64,000 bases of DNA from Bifidobacterium catenulatum subsp. kashiwanohense JCM 15439 = DSM 21854 (lineage in GTDB: Bacteria; Actinomycetota; Actinomycetes; Actinomycetales; Bifidobacteriaceae), in assembly GCF_001042615.1 (NCBI RefSeq), contig NZ_AP012327.1, positions 1,488,001-1,552,000 on the forward strand, in the 5' to 3' direction. The position numbers and the translations under genes are program-made. Below are positions 7,388 through 15,061 of this stretch, one piece after another; position 1 is the first letter of the stretch, and every line of letters begins with the position of its first letter. The notes under the pieces were generated by a model. That model was not told the origin of the DNA. It ran no database searches and was given only the letters and a program-made list of their open reading frames with translations.

Positions 7388-9091
7388 TCAGTGGATGTAG
7401 CGGACGCCATTTCCGGCTGCGGCCAGTTGGGAGGCGCTGATTTCGCGTGTGGATACGACGCCGAGGCCAAGCGCGTTGGACTCGCTGATCAGGATCGACC
7501 CGTCCCCGCGGACCTCCTCGACCATGGCGACATGCCCGTAGTCGGCGGACGCGCCCAATACTCCCGGTTGGAACACGATGACGCTGCCGGCGGATGGGGA
7601 GCCGTCCACCGTGTAGCCGGCCGACGCCGCGGAACCTGCCCATGTGGCGGCGTTGCCCCACCCTGGTATCGGTTTTCCTATGTCGGCTCTTCTGGTCGCG
7701 GCCCACCAGGTGCACTGCCCCCATGGGTATCTCGTGTCCGGCGTGATGCCGGCCGTGGACACGATGCCGCCGGAGACCGTCAGTTTCGGTTCGAGGGAGC
7801 CGACCGTGCCACCCTCGGCGGTCCCCGTTGCGGTGTATTTGGTCGCTGCGAGTTCCTTGATCCGCCGCACATAGTTGATGGTTTCCTCGAAGGGCGGCAC
7901 CATGCCGTATCTGAGCACGCTGCCGAGGCCGGCGTTGTAGGCGGCGAGGGTCAGCTGGAGCGTGTCGCCGGTCAGTTTCCCGGACTTCTTGGCCGTCTCG
8001 ACCTGCGAGGCGAGATTGCACATGTAGTTGCCCTGGCTCCAGATCGCGTCGTGCGGGTTCCAGATGTCGGCCTTGCCGTCTCCGTCGCCGTCCTTGCCCG
8101 CGGACGCCCAGGTGGACGGCATGAACTGTGCGATGCCCTGCGCTCCGGCGGAGCTGCCGGCCTTCGGATTCCAATTGGACTCCTGGTCGATCTGGGCGGC
8201 GATGATGCTCGGCGTGACGACCTGGCAGATGGATCCGGCGCGGATCACGTCGGCCTCGTATTCCGCGGGAACGCCCGAGACCGTGGATTCGCTGGCGTTG
8301 GATCCGAGGAACGCGCCCATGACGGCCAGGAGCACGCCGAGCACCGCGAGCATGGCCGCGATGACGGGCAGGATGGGAAGGCTGATGGAGGCGGCTCCCG
8401 CGATGACGCGGGACGCGGCCATGCGCACGAAGTTCGCGGCGACGCGGGCGGCACGCACGGCGGCCTGTCCGGCGGCTTGAACGTCGCGCGCCGCCTTGAC
8501 GGGCGCGCGGCGGTGCCGCCAGATGAATTTGGCCGACGAGTTGACACCTTTCACGCCAGCGCGTGCCGCTTTGAAGGTCAGGTCGCGTGTGGCGCTTCCC
8601 AGCTTGGACGCGAAATCGTCGTCAGCCACGGTGAGCCTCGCGCCGGCTTCGTCCATCCAGCCCATGCCGGTGGATCCCATCCGTTTGACGCTACGGCCGG
8701 CGTTCCCAAGGCCCGCGCCTATGTGCTTGCCGATCCGCTTGCTCGCTTTGCCTTTCGCGGCGAACTTGCCGATCTTCTCGCTGGGCTTCGCCTCGGACAG
8801 CGCCTTGGGTTTGCCGGCCGTCTTGCGCATTCCCTTGCCCGACCGCAGGGCGCGTTTGCCACGGTTCATGATGCGCCGCGCCTTGCCGGCCGTCCAGCCC
8901 ACGCCGTGCATGGTGGAGGACATGCCGTACATGCCGGCGCGTCCCGCCATCTCGGCGGCGGTGTGGCCCATGGAATCGGCGATGTCGGCCCGGTCCGAGC
9001 CGAATTGCGCGGCGCTGGACACCACGCCGGTGGCCGCGCGTCCGATGCGGGCGCGTGTGCCTCCGGCGTGGTGGGCTTGGGTTCCGCTCAT
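7388..9091 (-). CDS. T4SS peptidoglycan hydrolase: lytic transglycosylase plus CHAP
   Basis: 567 residues. The first 210 are basic and glycine-rich, then a TM segment (about 218-240) places the rest outside. The SLT transglycosylase domain follows, with the catalytic Glu in IDQESNWNPKAGSSAGAQGIAQFMPSTW and the YNAG motif downstream. The C-terminus is a CHAP amidase/endopeptidase domain with the Cys in WGQCTWWAATRR and the His in YGHVAMVEEV. This is the VirB1-like enzyme that opens the cell wall for the transfer channel. It follows VirB4 by 4 bases. The long basic N-terminus is typical of Gram-positive conjugative versions, while the catalytic half alone resembles free muramidases. Confidence 0.9.
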   Translation of the reverse strand: MSGTQAHHAGGTRARIGRAATGVVSSAAQFGSDRADIADSMGHTAAEMAGRAGMYGMSSTMHGVGWTAGKARRIMNRGKRALRSGKGMRKTAGKPKALSEAKPSEKIGKFAAKGKASKRIGKHIGAGLGNAGRSVKRMGSTGMGWMDEAGARLTVADDDFASKLGSATRDLTFKAARAGVKGVNSSAKFIWRHRRAPVKAARDVQAAGQAAVRAARVAANFVRMAASRVIAGAASISLPILPVIAAMLAVLGVLLAVMGAFLGSNASESTVSGVPAEYEADVIRAGSICQVVTPSIIAAQIDQESNWNPKAGSSAGAQGIAQFMPSTWASAGKDGDGDGKADIWNPHDAIWSQGNYMCNLASQVETAKKSGKLTGDTLQLTLAAYNAGLGSVLRYGMVPPFEETINYVRRIKELAATKYTATGTAEGGTVGSLEPKLTVSGGIVSTAGITPDTRYPWGQCTWWAATRRADIGKPIPGWGNAATWAGSAASAGYTVDGSPSAGSVIVFQPGVLGASADYGHVAMVEEVRGDGSILISESNALGLGVVSTREISASQLAAAGNGVRYIH

Positions 9092-9095
9092 GCGT

Positions 9096-11489
9096 TTACT
9101 TTCCTTCCTGGAAGGTCGTGGAGTACAGCCGGTAGAGGTCGCCGCCCGCGGGGATGCGCCCGTCGAACGGCACGTAGGCGCTGCCGATCTTCATGAGTCC
9201 CTGGCCGGGCAGCACGCCGGTGAAGTACTGGCGCTGCTCCTCGCTCAGGGTCAGCAGCTCGCACAACGCGTCCGCGTCGGTGCTGTTCTGGCTCAGGAGC
9301 ATGAGGAAATCGCTGTTGGACAGCATCTCTCGCGCGTCCTGGAGGTCGAGGATCTCCTCGACGTTCTGCGTGATGCCGGTCACGCCGAGCCCGTATTTGC
9401 GGGCGCGCTTGTAGATGTCCTTGAACTGGGCGGCGGCGTACTGGTTGGAGAAGAAGCGGTGGAACTCGTCGACGTACAGCCAGGTGCGCCGCCCGTTGGC
9501 CTTGTTGCGGATGACGCGGTTCCACACCTGGTCGATGACGACCATCATGCCGAACGTGCGCAGCTCGCCGGACAGGCCGGACACGTCGAACACGGTGAAC
9601 CGGTTGGACAGGTCCACGTTGGTCTGGCCGTTGAAGCCGCTCATGGAGCCGGTGATGTACGGGTTGAGCGCGTCGGCGAGGTACCGGCTCACCTGGTCGC
9701 CGCCCGCCTGCAATTCGTCGTGCAGGTCCTGCAATGTGGGCTGGACCACTCCCCCGCCCTGGTTGCGGTAACGCGTGTACAGGTTGCTGACGCACTGGTC
9801 GACGAGTCCCTTCTGGAGCGGGTCGAGGCCGTCGATGCCGCCGATGAGCGCGCCGATCATGGAGACCACGTTGTTGGTCTTGTCCTTGACGGGGTCGGAG
9901 GCCGAATCGTCCTCCAGGACGATGTCCATCGGGTTGACGCGCGTGCCGGTGCCGGCGCTGATCTGGATGATCTGTCCGCCGAACGCGGCCGCGAGGGCGA
10001 GGTATTCGCGTTCCGGGTCGATGACGATCACCTCGTCGTCACGGTTGAGGAACATGCCGGCGATCTCCTGTTTGACGGTGAAGGATTTGCCGCCGCCGGA
10101 CGTGCCGAGCACGAATCCGTTGGAGTTCATGTGGCTGCGCCGGTCCGCGAGGATCGGGTTGCCGCTCCTCGCGTTGCTTCCGTAGAACAGTCCGTGCGGC
10201 TCGAACACCTCCTGCGTGGTGAACGGGATGAGGATGGCCGCGCTGTTCGTGGTCAGGGTGCGTTTCATGGGTAGAGGGTTGTTGCCCAGCGGCAGTTCGG
10301 CGGTCAGTCCTTCCATCTGCATGAACTTGAGGCTCTCGGCCGTGCAGGACTGCGCGTTGACCTTGGCCTTCACGTTCCTGCACGCGACTTCCAGCTCCTC
10401 CTGGCTTGCCGCGGACACTCCGATCACGATGATCGAGTCCACGAGCCTCTGGTTGGTGGAGCGCAGCTCGTCGCGCAGTTGGCCGAGCTGTTCCTGCTGG
10501 TCGGCGAGGTCGTCGGGAAGGTCGTCGGGGTCGAGGCCCTGTTTGCGGTTCTTGCGCCGCTGGTCCATGACCTGCATCTTGACCTCGGCGTTCTTGCGGC
10601 GCACGAGCGTCATGCTTTCGCCGCGGTCCATGGGGGCGAGGTGGATGCTCACGTCGACGCGGGCGCGCAGTCCGGTCAGGTCGTTGACCAGCTGGTCGGA
10701 CAGTTCCGGCGGCAGGCTGGACACCCACATGGTGCGATGCAGGTATTTCGAGTCCAGGGATTCGATGTCCAGCTGGATGGGGTTGCGCGCGTCGATGCTC
10801 CACGGGCACACGAGGTCCTTGGTGTCGGGCTTGCCGGGCTGATGCTCGAACCGGCGTTCGTCGAACCGGAACTCCTCGCCGGGCCGGAGCACCTCGGCCA
10901 TGAGGCGCAGCCGGTGCTCGCGGTCGAGCCGGGTGGCCTTGCATGCGTCGATGGAGCGCATCTGGCTGACGAGGTTGTTGCACAGGGCGTTCAGGGTCGC
11001 GACGGCGGCCTGCTCGTCGCTTTCGCGGACGGTGACGGTCAGGGTCTTGACGGTGCTGGTGTTGCGGCTGACGGATTCGAGTTTGCCTTGGGCGAGACGG
11101 TTGTAGTCGAGCCGGTAGTGGTCGAGGCTGTCACCGGTCTCGTCCATCATCACGTCGGCGAGGATCTCTCGCACGCCGCGTGAGCGCGTGTAGGAGGCGA
11201 TCTGCACGCTTTGCCCGGCCTCGAAGCTGTTGATGAGCTTGGCCCACCGGTCGATGATCTCCATCTGATGGGATTCCGGGCTCAGCTGGTAGTTGATGTC
11301 CTGGAAGAGGATGGTGGCGCTCCACCGTCCGTCGCCCAGGCTGGCGATCCCGTTGCGCAGCATCGCGTCGTAGCCGATGAGCTGCTTGACGCCCTTCGGC
11401 AGACGCGTCGCCTTCTTTCTCCGCGCCTTCGCCCTGGCTTCGGCACCGCCTTCAGCCGGCGCGGCCTGGGGTTTCTTCTTTCCGAACAT
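9096..11489 (-). CDS. VirB4/TraC-type T4SS ATPase
   Basis: 797 residues. This is the channel-associated motor of the T4SS. Walker A is VLGTSGGGKSFTVKQ at about residue 457, Walker B is TWLYVDEFHRFF near residue 665, and the conserved region GVTGITQNVEEIL follows. The N-terminal 350 residues are the VirB4 domain that contacts the membrane complex. It starts at ATG 11489 behind AAGGTGAGG, 3 bases after the PrgI gene. The order pilin, VirB6-like, PrgI, VirB4, hydrolase is the standard core of Gram-positive and bifidobacterial elements. No truncation is visible, in contrast to the VirB4 remnant at 27.4 kb. Confidence 0.95.
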   Translation of the reverse strand: MFGKKKPQAAPAEGGAEARAKARRKKATRLPKGVKQLIGYDAMLRNGIASLGDGRWSATILFQDINYQLSPESHQMEIIDRWAKLINSFEAGQSVQIASYTRSRGVREILADVMMDETGDSLDHYRLDYNRLAQGKLESVSRNTSTVKTLTVTVRESDEQAAVATLNALCNNLVSQMRSIDACKATRLDREHRLRLMAEVLRPGEEFRFDERRFEHQPGKPDTKDLVCPWSIDARNPIQLDIESLDSKYLHRTMWVSSLPPELSDQLVNDLTGLRARVDVSIHLAPMDRGESMTLVRRKNAEVKMQVMDQRRKNRKQGLDPDDLPDDLADQQEQLGQLRDELRSTNQRLVDSIIVIGVSAASQEELEVACRNVKAKVNAQSCTAESLKFMQMEGLTAELPLGNNPLPMKRTLTTNSAAILIPFTTQEVFEPHGLFYGSNARSGNPILADRRSHMNSNGFVLGTSGGGKSFTVKQEIAGMFLNRDDEVIVIDPEREYLALAAAFGGQIIQISAGTGTRVNPMDIVLEDDSASDPVKDKTNNVVSMIGALIGGIDGLDPLQKGLVDQCVSNLYTRYRNQGGGVVQPTLQDLHDELQAGGDQVSRYLADALNPYITGSMSGFNGQTNVDLSNRFTVFDVSGLSGELRTFGMMVVIDQVWNRVIRNKANGRRTWLYVDEFHRFFSNQYAAAQFKDIYKRARKYGLGVTGITQNVEEILDLQDAREMLSNSDFLMLLSQNSTDADALCELLTLSEEQRQYFTGVLPGQGLMKIGSAYVPFDGRIPAGGDLYRLYSTTFQEGK

Positions 11490-11492
11490 TCC

Positions 11493-11843
11493 TCACCTTT
11501 CCTTGATCGTCGGTTTCGCGCCGGTGCGGTATGGTCTGCCCGGACCGTCGAGCAGGTAGACCTCGCGCTGCGTGTAGTGGCGCAGGATGTATTTCAGGTA
11601 TTTCTCGGGCATGAGGCCCTTTGGCCTCACCCATCCCCATATGGCCACGGGCAGGCCGGGCGGGAAGATCAGGTACATGGCGAGGTTGGGGTCCATGCCC
11701 AGGCCGAACCACAGGCCGATGTACCCTCCCCCGCACACGACGGCGAGGATGACGGCGGCGAGGCACTGCCGCCAGCTCATCCCCATGAACACCTTCGACT
11801 CGATGGTGGTCAGTTCCCTGTAGACGGGCATCTGCAACGCCAT
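11493..11843 (-). CDS. PrgI family T4SS membrane protein (VirB3-like)
   Basis: 116 residues. Two adjacent TM helices (about 26-45 and 50-70) follow a short cytoplasmic start (VYRELTTIESKVFMGMSWRQ), with a basic tail containing YLKYILRHYTQREVY. This matches the PrgI family, which occupies the VirB3 position next to VirB4 in Gram-positive T4SS. ATG 11843 is preceded by GAAAGGAAGC. It is collinear with the neighbouring genes and separated from VirB4 by 3 bases. Confidence 0.88.
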   Translation of the reverse strand: MALQMPVYRELTTIESKVFMGMSWRQCLAAVILAVVCGGGYIGLWFGLGMDPNLAMYLIFPPGLPVAIWGWVRPKGLMPEKYLKYILRHYTQREVYLLDGPGRPYRTGAKPTIKER

Positions 11844-11877
11844 GATGATTGCTTCCTTTCGTGGATTGCGTTGTGTT

Positions 11878-12723
11878 TCATTCGCCGCCGAAGAGCTTCT
11901 TGGCGACGGAGTTGGCCGCCATGACGATGCCGATGAGCATGACGCTCGCCAAGAGCAGGCCGATGAAGTTGTCCATCACCCAGCCGGAGAGGCTGTCGCC
12001 ATCCTTGAACTTGCTCGGGTTGAGCGTGCCGCCCACGAGCGTGCGGTACATGAGGATCGCCAGATACAGGGTCGCGCACTGGAACACCAGAGACGCGTAC
12101 TGCTTGAAGTAGTTGATGCCCCACTGGCGGGTCTCCTCCTGGGCGATGAAAGCGATCGGCAGCGGGTTGAACGCGGTGAGCATGTATATCTGCACGAAAC
12201 GCAGGAGGATGACGACGGTGACGACGATGGTCGCGCCCTTGGAGACGAGGAACGGGATGAGCAGCAGGATCAGGCACGGTATCTGGCCCATCCAGCCGGC
12301 GGAGTCTATGGCGTCGCGCATGCTGTCGCCAAGGCCGAGGCCCGACGACGCGCCGGTGGTGAGCGCCGCCGAATGGATGCCGCCGAGCACGCCGTCGCCG
12401 ACCTCGTCGATGGCCTGGAGCATGAGCTCGCTGTGCTGGGCCGCGGTGAACACGAGCGTGAGCTTGAACATCGCCATGGCGACGAGCTTGACGCCCAGCT
12501 CTCGGTCGCCGTCCGCCCGGGTGCTGACCCTGGCGAGTTCCAGGACGCACATGATCGCCAGTATCGTGCTGGCTATGGGTTTGACCGCCGAGCGGGCGAC
12601 GGTCAGGCTCAGCTGGTACATGCCCGCGTTGTATTCGGCGGGGGTCTTCAGCAGGTCGGCCACAAGGTCGTCGCCGACGCCGGACCCTATCGAGTTGAGG
12701 ATGCCGACGATGAAATCGACCAT
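11878..12723 (-). CDS. VirB6/TrbL-like polytopic T4SS channel protein
   Basis: 281 residues with about six hydrophobic segments and a C-terminal TM followed by AANSVAKKLFGGE. It begins MVDFIVGILNSIGSGVGDD at ATG 12723. The pattern of TM helices around a central amphipathic region (HSELMLQAIDEVGDG), and the place between the pilin and PrgI genes, fit the VirB6/TrbL/CD1112-type inner-membrane channel component. It would form the membrane pore with PrgI and VirB4. The gap of 14 bases to the pilin gene supports one transcript. The family assignment rests on layout and context rather than on an invariant motif. Confidence 0.82.
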   Translation of the reverse strand: MVDFIVGILNSIGSGVGDDLVADLLKTPAEYNAGMYQLSLTVARSAVKPIASTILAIMCVLELARVSTRADGDRELGVKLVAMAMFKLTLVFTAAQHSELMLQAIDEVGDGVLGGIHSAALTTGASSGLGLGDSMRDAIDSAGWMGQIPCLILLLIPFLVSKGATIVVTVVILLRFVQIYMLTAFNPLPIAFIAQEETRQWGINYFKQYASLVFQCATLYLAILMYRTLVGGTLNPSKFKDGDSLSGWVMDNFIGLLLASVMLIGIVMAANSVAKKLFGGE

Positions 12724-12737
12724 GCGCGGCCTCCCGT

Positions 12738-12971
12738 CTACAGGGCGATGTTGGAGAACAGGGCCGCGGCCGCGATGATCAGACCGCCGCCGACGACCTG
12801 CCAGACGCCCGACTGGGTGGCGGGGCCGTTCTGGTCCTTCAGTCCTCCGGCCAGGGTGATCACGCCCCACACGGCCCACAGGCCACCGCCGATGATGGCG
12901 AACTGGCTGAAAAGCTGCAACGCACTGGTGACGACGCTGCCGCTGTCTGCCGCGATGGTGATTCCGTACAT
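12738..12971 (-). CDS. Maff2-type pilin-like T4SS protein
   Basis: 77 residues. MYGITIAADSGSVVTSALQ is followed by two TM helices (FAIIGGGLWAVWGVITLAGG and VWQVVGGGLIIAAAALF). This is the size and layout of Maff2/VirB2-like subunits found first in Gram-positive conjugation operons. It starts at ATG 12971 behind GAAAGGAAAAC. The hairpin at 13086-13114 separates it from the upstream chimeric gene, so its promoter should lie between 12972 and about 13080. Its first 35 residues are duplicated at the head of that chimeric gene. Confidence 0.85.
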   Translation of the reverse strand: MYGITIAADSGSVVTSALQLFSQFAIIGGGLWAVWGVITLAGGLKDQNGPATQSGVWQVVGGGLIIAAAALFSNIAL

Positions 12972-13735
12972 GATGTTTTCCTTTCGACTTGTTTTGGATG
13001 ACATGACCACGGTATGGCCGTCGAGAAGGCTCCGGTTTGGACGTTCCCGACGAACCCGAAGAGGCTCGGACGATGGTATGGAAAAGGCCCCGCCGACCGT
13101 TCGCCGGTGGGGCCGTCGGTGAGCTTGAGGTCCCTGGCCCGGAACCACGCGCCCTCACCCGTGCTGGAATCGACCTTGCTGGTGTTGGTGATCTTGAACG
13201 CGATCTCCAGCGAGTCGCCGTCCATCTTGAGCGCCTGCTTGACGTCGTCGCGGTCGCCGAGCCTCTCGCCGGATTTCACGTCGTACTTCTCCAGGTGCAG
13301 GCCCGGGGTCATGTCCGGCGTGCGGGTCCACACGACGTTGGATTCGAGGCCCTTGTCGTTGAAGTGCTCGGTGAACCGGTTCTCGACGCGGCCGGCGGTC
13401 TTGATGCGCTTGCACTGGATATACGCGGTCCAGTCGTTCTCGTGCTCCACGTCGGCGGACACGAGCGCGCGGTACGCGTCCGTGGCGGTGATGACGGCGG
13501 TGCCGTCCTTGTAGTCGAGGGTGAACAGGTCACCGCCGAACTTCTCGGAATCGAAGCCGCTGCCGGCGAGCTTGTCGCCCTTGGCCGTGATCACGGCGCC
13601 ATCCTTGTGCAGGTCGCGCGCCGCGTACACGGCCCACAGGCCGCCTCCGATGATCGCGAACTGGCTGAAGAGGTCGAGCGCGCTGGTCACCACGTTGGAT
13701 CCCGCCGCGAGGATGATGCTGTCATGTCCGTTCAT
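12860..13735 (-). CDS. chimeric ORF: Maff2 pilin head fused to an adhesin fragment
   Basis: 291 codons from ATG 13735 (SD AAGGCAGGGA). Residues 1-36 (NVVTSALDLFSQFAIIGGGLWAVYA) copy the start of the downstream Maff2 pilin. Residues about 34-185 (RDLHKDGAVITAKGDKLAGSG onward, including YIQCKR and LESNVVWTRTPDMTP) are closely similar to the last ectodomain of the adhesin at 17588-21841. The similarity stops after DLKLTDG, where a rho-independent hairpin follows; beyond that the frame is only read-through into the pilin gene in another frame. It looks like a recombination product, probably exporting one adhesin domain on a single pilin TM if translated. It has no sortase signal. Confidence 0.5.
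   Translation of the reverse strand: MNGHDSIILAAGSNVVTSALDLFSQFAIIGGGLWAVYAARDLHKDGAVITAKGDKLAGSGFDSEKFGGDLFTLDYKDGTAVITATDAYRALVSADVEHENDWTAYIQCKRIKTAGRVENRFTEHFNDKGLESNVVWTRTPDMTPGLHLEKYDVKSGERLGDRDDVKQALKMDGDSLEIAFKITNTSKVDSSTGEGAWFRARDLKLTDGPTGERSAGPFPYHRPSLFGFVGNVQTGAFSTAIPWSCHPKQVERKTSCTESPSRQTAAASSPVRCSFSASSPSSAVACGPCGA
13086..13114 (-). terminator. rho-independent terminator inside the chimeric ORF
   Basis: On the minus strand GGCCCCACCGGCGAAC pairs with GGTCGGCGGGGCC and is followed by TTTTCC. It should end transcription of the chimeric gene before its formal stop and insulate the downstream T4SS operon. Confidence 0.75.
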
Positions 13736-13906
13736 TCGTCCCTGCCTTCTTTCCTTGGCTTGGCTTGTTTGACAGGTCAAAGGTAAGGCGCGCGCGACGG
13801 GGCCGGGTCGGACACCTTCGCGGGGGGACGCCGCATCTTCCGTTGGATATGGAGCAGTTGGAACACTTTTATCTCAATTGAATCAGAATGTCCCGCGAGC
13901 TTCAGC

Positions 13907-15058
13907 ATGTTGCAGAATGTCAATAGACTATACTTGGCAAACGTGGAACAGGATTCAGATATTAAAGATGAAATTGTCCAGCTTGTTAAATTTGGACTTG
14001 GTGGGCAGTTGAATGACTTTCGTATGTACGTGTCTAGATTGATACGCAAATACAGGGTCGGTGATGCGTCGTTCTCAAAGGCGTTGGAATCGTTACTTCA
14101 GTCCAGCGATGTGCCCGATATGACACCGATAAGGGAATTAGGCCATGCGTCACGTCGGACTGGGGAGGCGCCGATCCTTCCCGTGGGCCAACGCTCCGAT
14201 GTGGAGAAGCCATTCCTGCCTGAGCGGATTGTCAAACAGGTAGAGGGACTGCTCGAGGAGCGCGAGAACGCGTCGGTCCTCGCCCTTAACGGTCTTTCCC
14301 CGACCTCGACGGCGATTTTTACCGGTCCTCCCGGAGTGGGGAAAACCATGACCGCACGGTGGATAGCCTCCCAGCTCGGAATGCCTATGTACCGGCTTGA
14401 TCTGGCCGAGACGATCGGCAGGCATCTCGGGGAGTCGGGCAACAACATCAAAGCAGCATTTTCGAAGGTTCGTGTCACTCCGGGAATTCTCTTCCTCGAT
14501 GAGATCGACGCCATCGCGAAGACCAGGTCGGACGACTCGGACATTGGCGAGATGAAGCGCGTAGTGACTGTTCTCCTGCAGGAGCTTGATGACAGGAACC
14601 CGGCGAGCCTCATACTCGCGGCAACGAACAACATGTCACTCATCGATCCCGCCGTATGGCGTCGGTTCGAGTTACGAATAGATTTCCCTATGCCGGACGA
14701 GAAGCAGATCATGAATGCGCTTGAAAGCGATTTCAGCGCATCGGACAGTCTTGGAGGGGTTTCGGCCCCGTGGATTGAAGCCCTGGGCATCGTGATGAAG
14801 GGGGCGCCTTTCAGCGAGGTGAGATCCGTCGCGATGCGCATAAGGAAACGGTGTGTGCTGAGGCGGTGTCCGGCGGAGGATGCCATAACCGAATACATAA
14901 GGGAGAACACGGAAGGGCTGACCCACGCGCAGAGGATTAGCCTTGCGGTCGCGCTCGTGGAGACCGGCGCGGTGACGCAACGGCTCGCCTCCGAGATGAC
15001 CGGGGTGTCGCGCCAGACTATACGACGCAGAACTGAGAAAACGAATTCGAAAGGATGA
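13907..15058 (+). CDS. ietA: AAA+ ATPase, IetA-like component of an ietAS pair
   Basis: 383 residues. After a helical N-terminal domain of about 120 residues there is an ATPase core: Walker A GPPGVGKTMT (about 139-148), Walker B GILFLDEIDAIAK (about 193-205), sensor-1 ILAATNNMS (about 235) and RR residues after it (VWRRFELRIDFPMP) fitting the arginine finger region. The C-terminus holds a small helix-turn-helix (LASEMTGVSRQTIRRRTEK). It is followed after 3 bases by a subtilisin-like protease gene. This ATPase-protease pairing is the ietAS architecture, known from Agrobacterium plasmids as a toxin-antitoxin-like stability pair and listed among anti-phage systems. The pair is oriented against the T4SS and adhesin genes on either side. 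Confidence 0.85.
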   Translation: MLQNVNRLYLANVEQDSDIKDEIVQLVKFGLGGQLNDFRMYVSRLIRKYRVGDASFSKALESLLQSSDVPDMTPIRELGHASRRTGEAPILPVGQRSDVEKPFLPERIVKQVEGLLEERENASVLALNGLSPTSTAIFTGPPGVGKTMTARWIASQLGMPMYRLDLAETIGRHLGESGNNIKAAFSKVRVTPGILFLDEIDAIAKTRSDDSDIGEMKRVVTVLLQELDDRNPASLILAATNNMSLIDPAVWRRFELRIDFPMPDEKQIMNALESDFSASDSLGGVSAPWIEALGIVMKGAPFSEVRSVAMRIRKRCVLRRCPAEDAITEYIRENTEGLTHAQRISLAVALVETGAVTQRLASEMTGVSRQTIRRRTEKTNSKG

Positions 15059-15061
15059 TTC

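Noticed and set aside
6834..8174. 446-codon minus-strand frame as a single gene
   Set aside because: Its first 60 percent is the hydrolase gene read in another frame. Only the part from ATG 7373, with its own SD, is a gene.
7364..9196. 610-codon + strand frame opposite the T4SS hydrolase
   Set aside because: Composition follows the antisense of the hydrolase gene; no SD and no motif.
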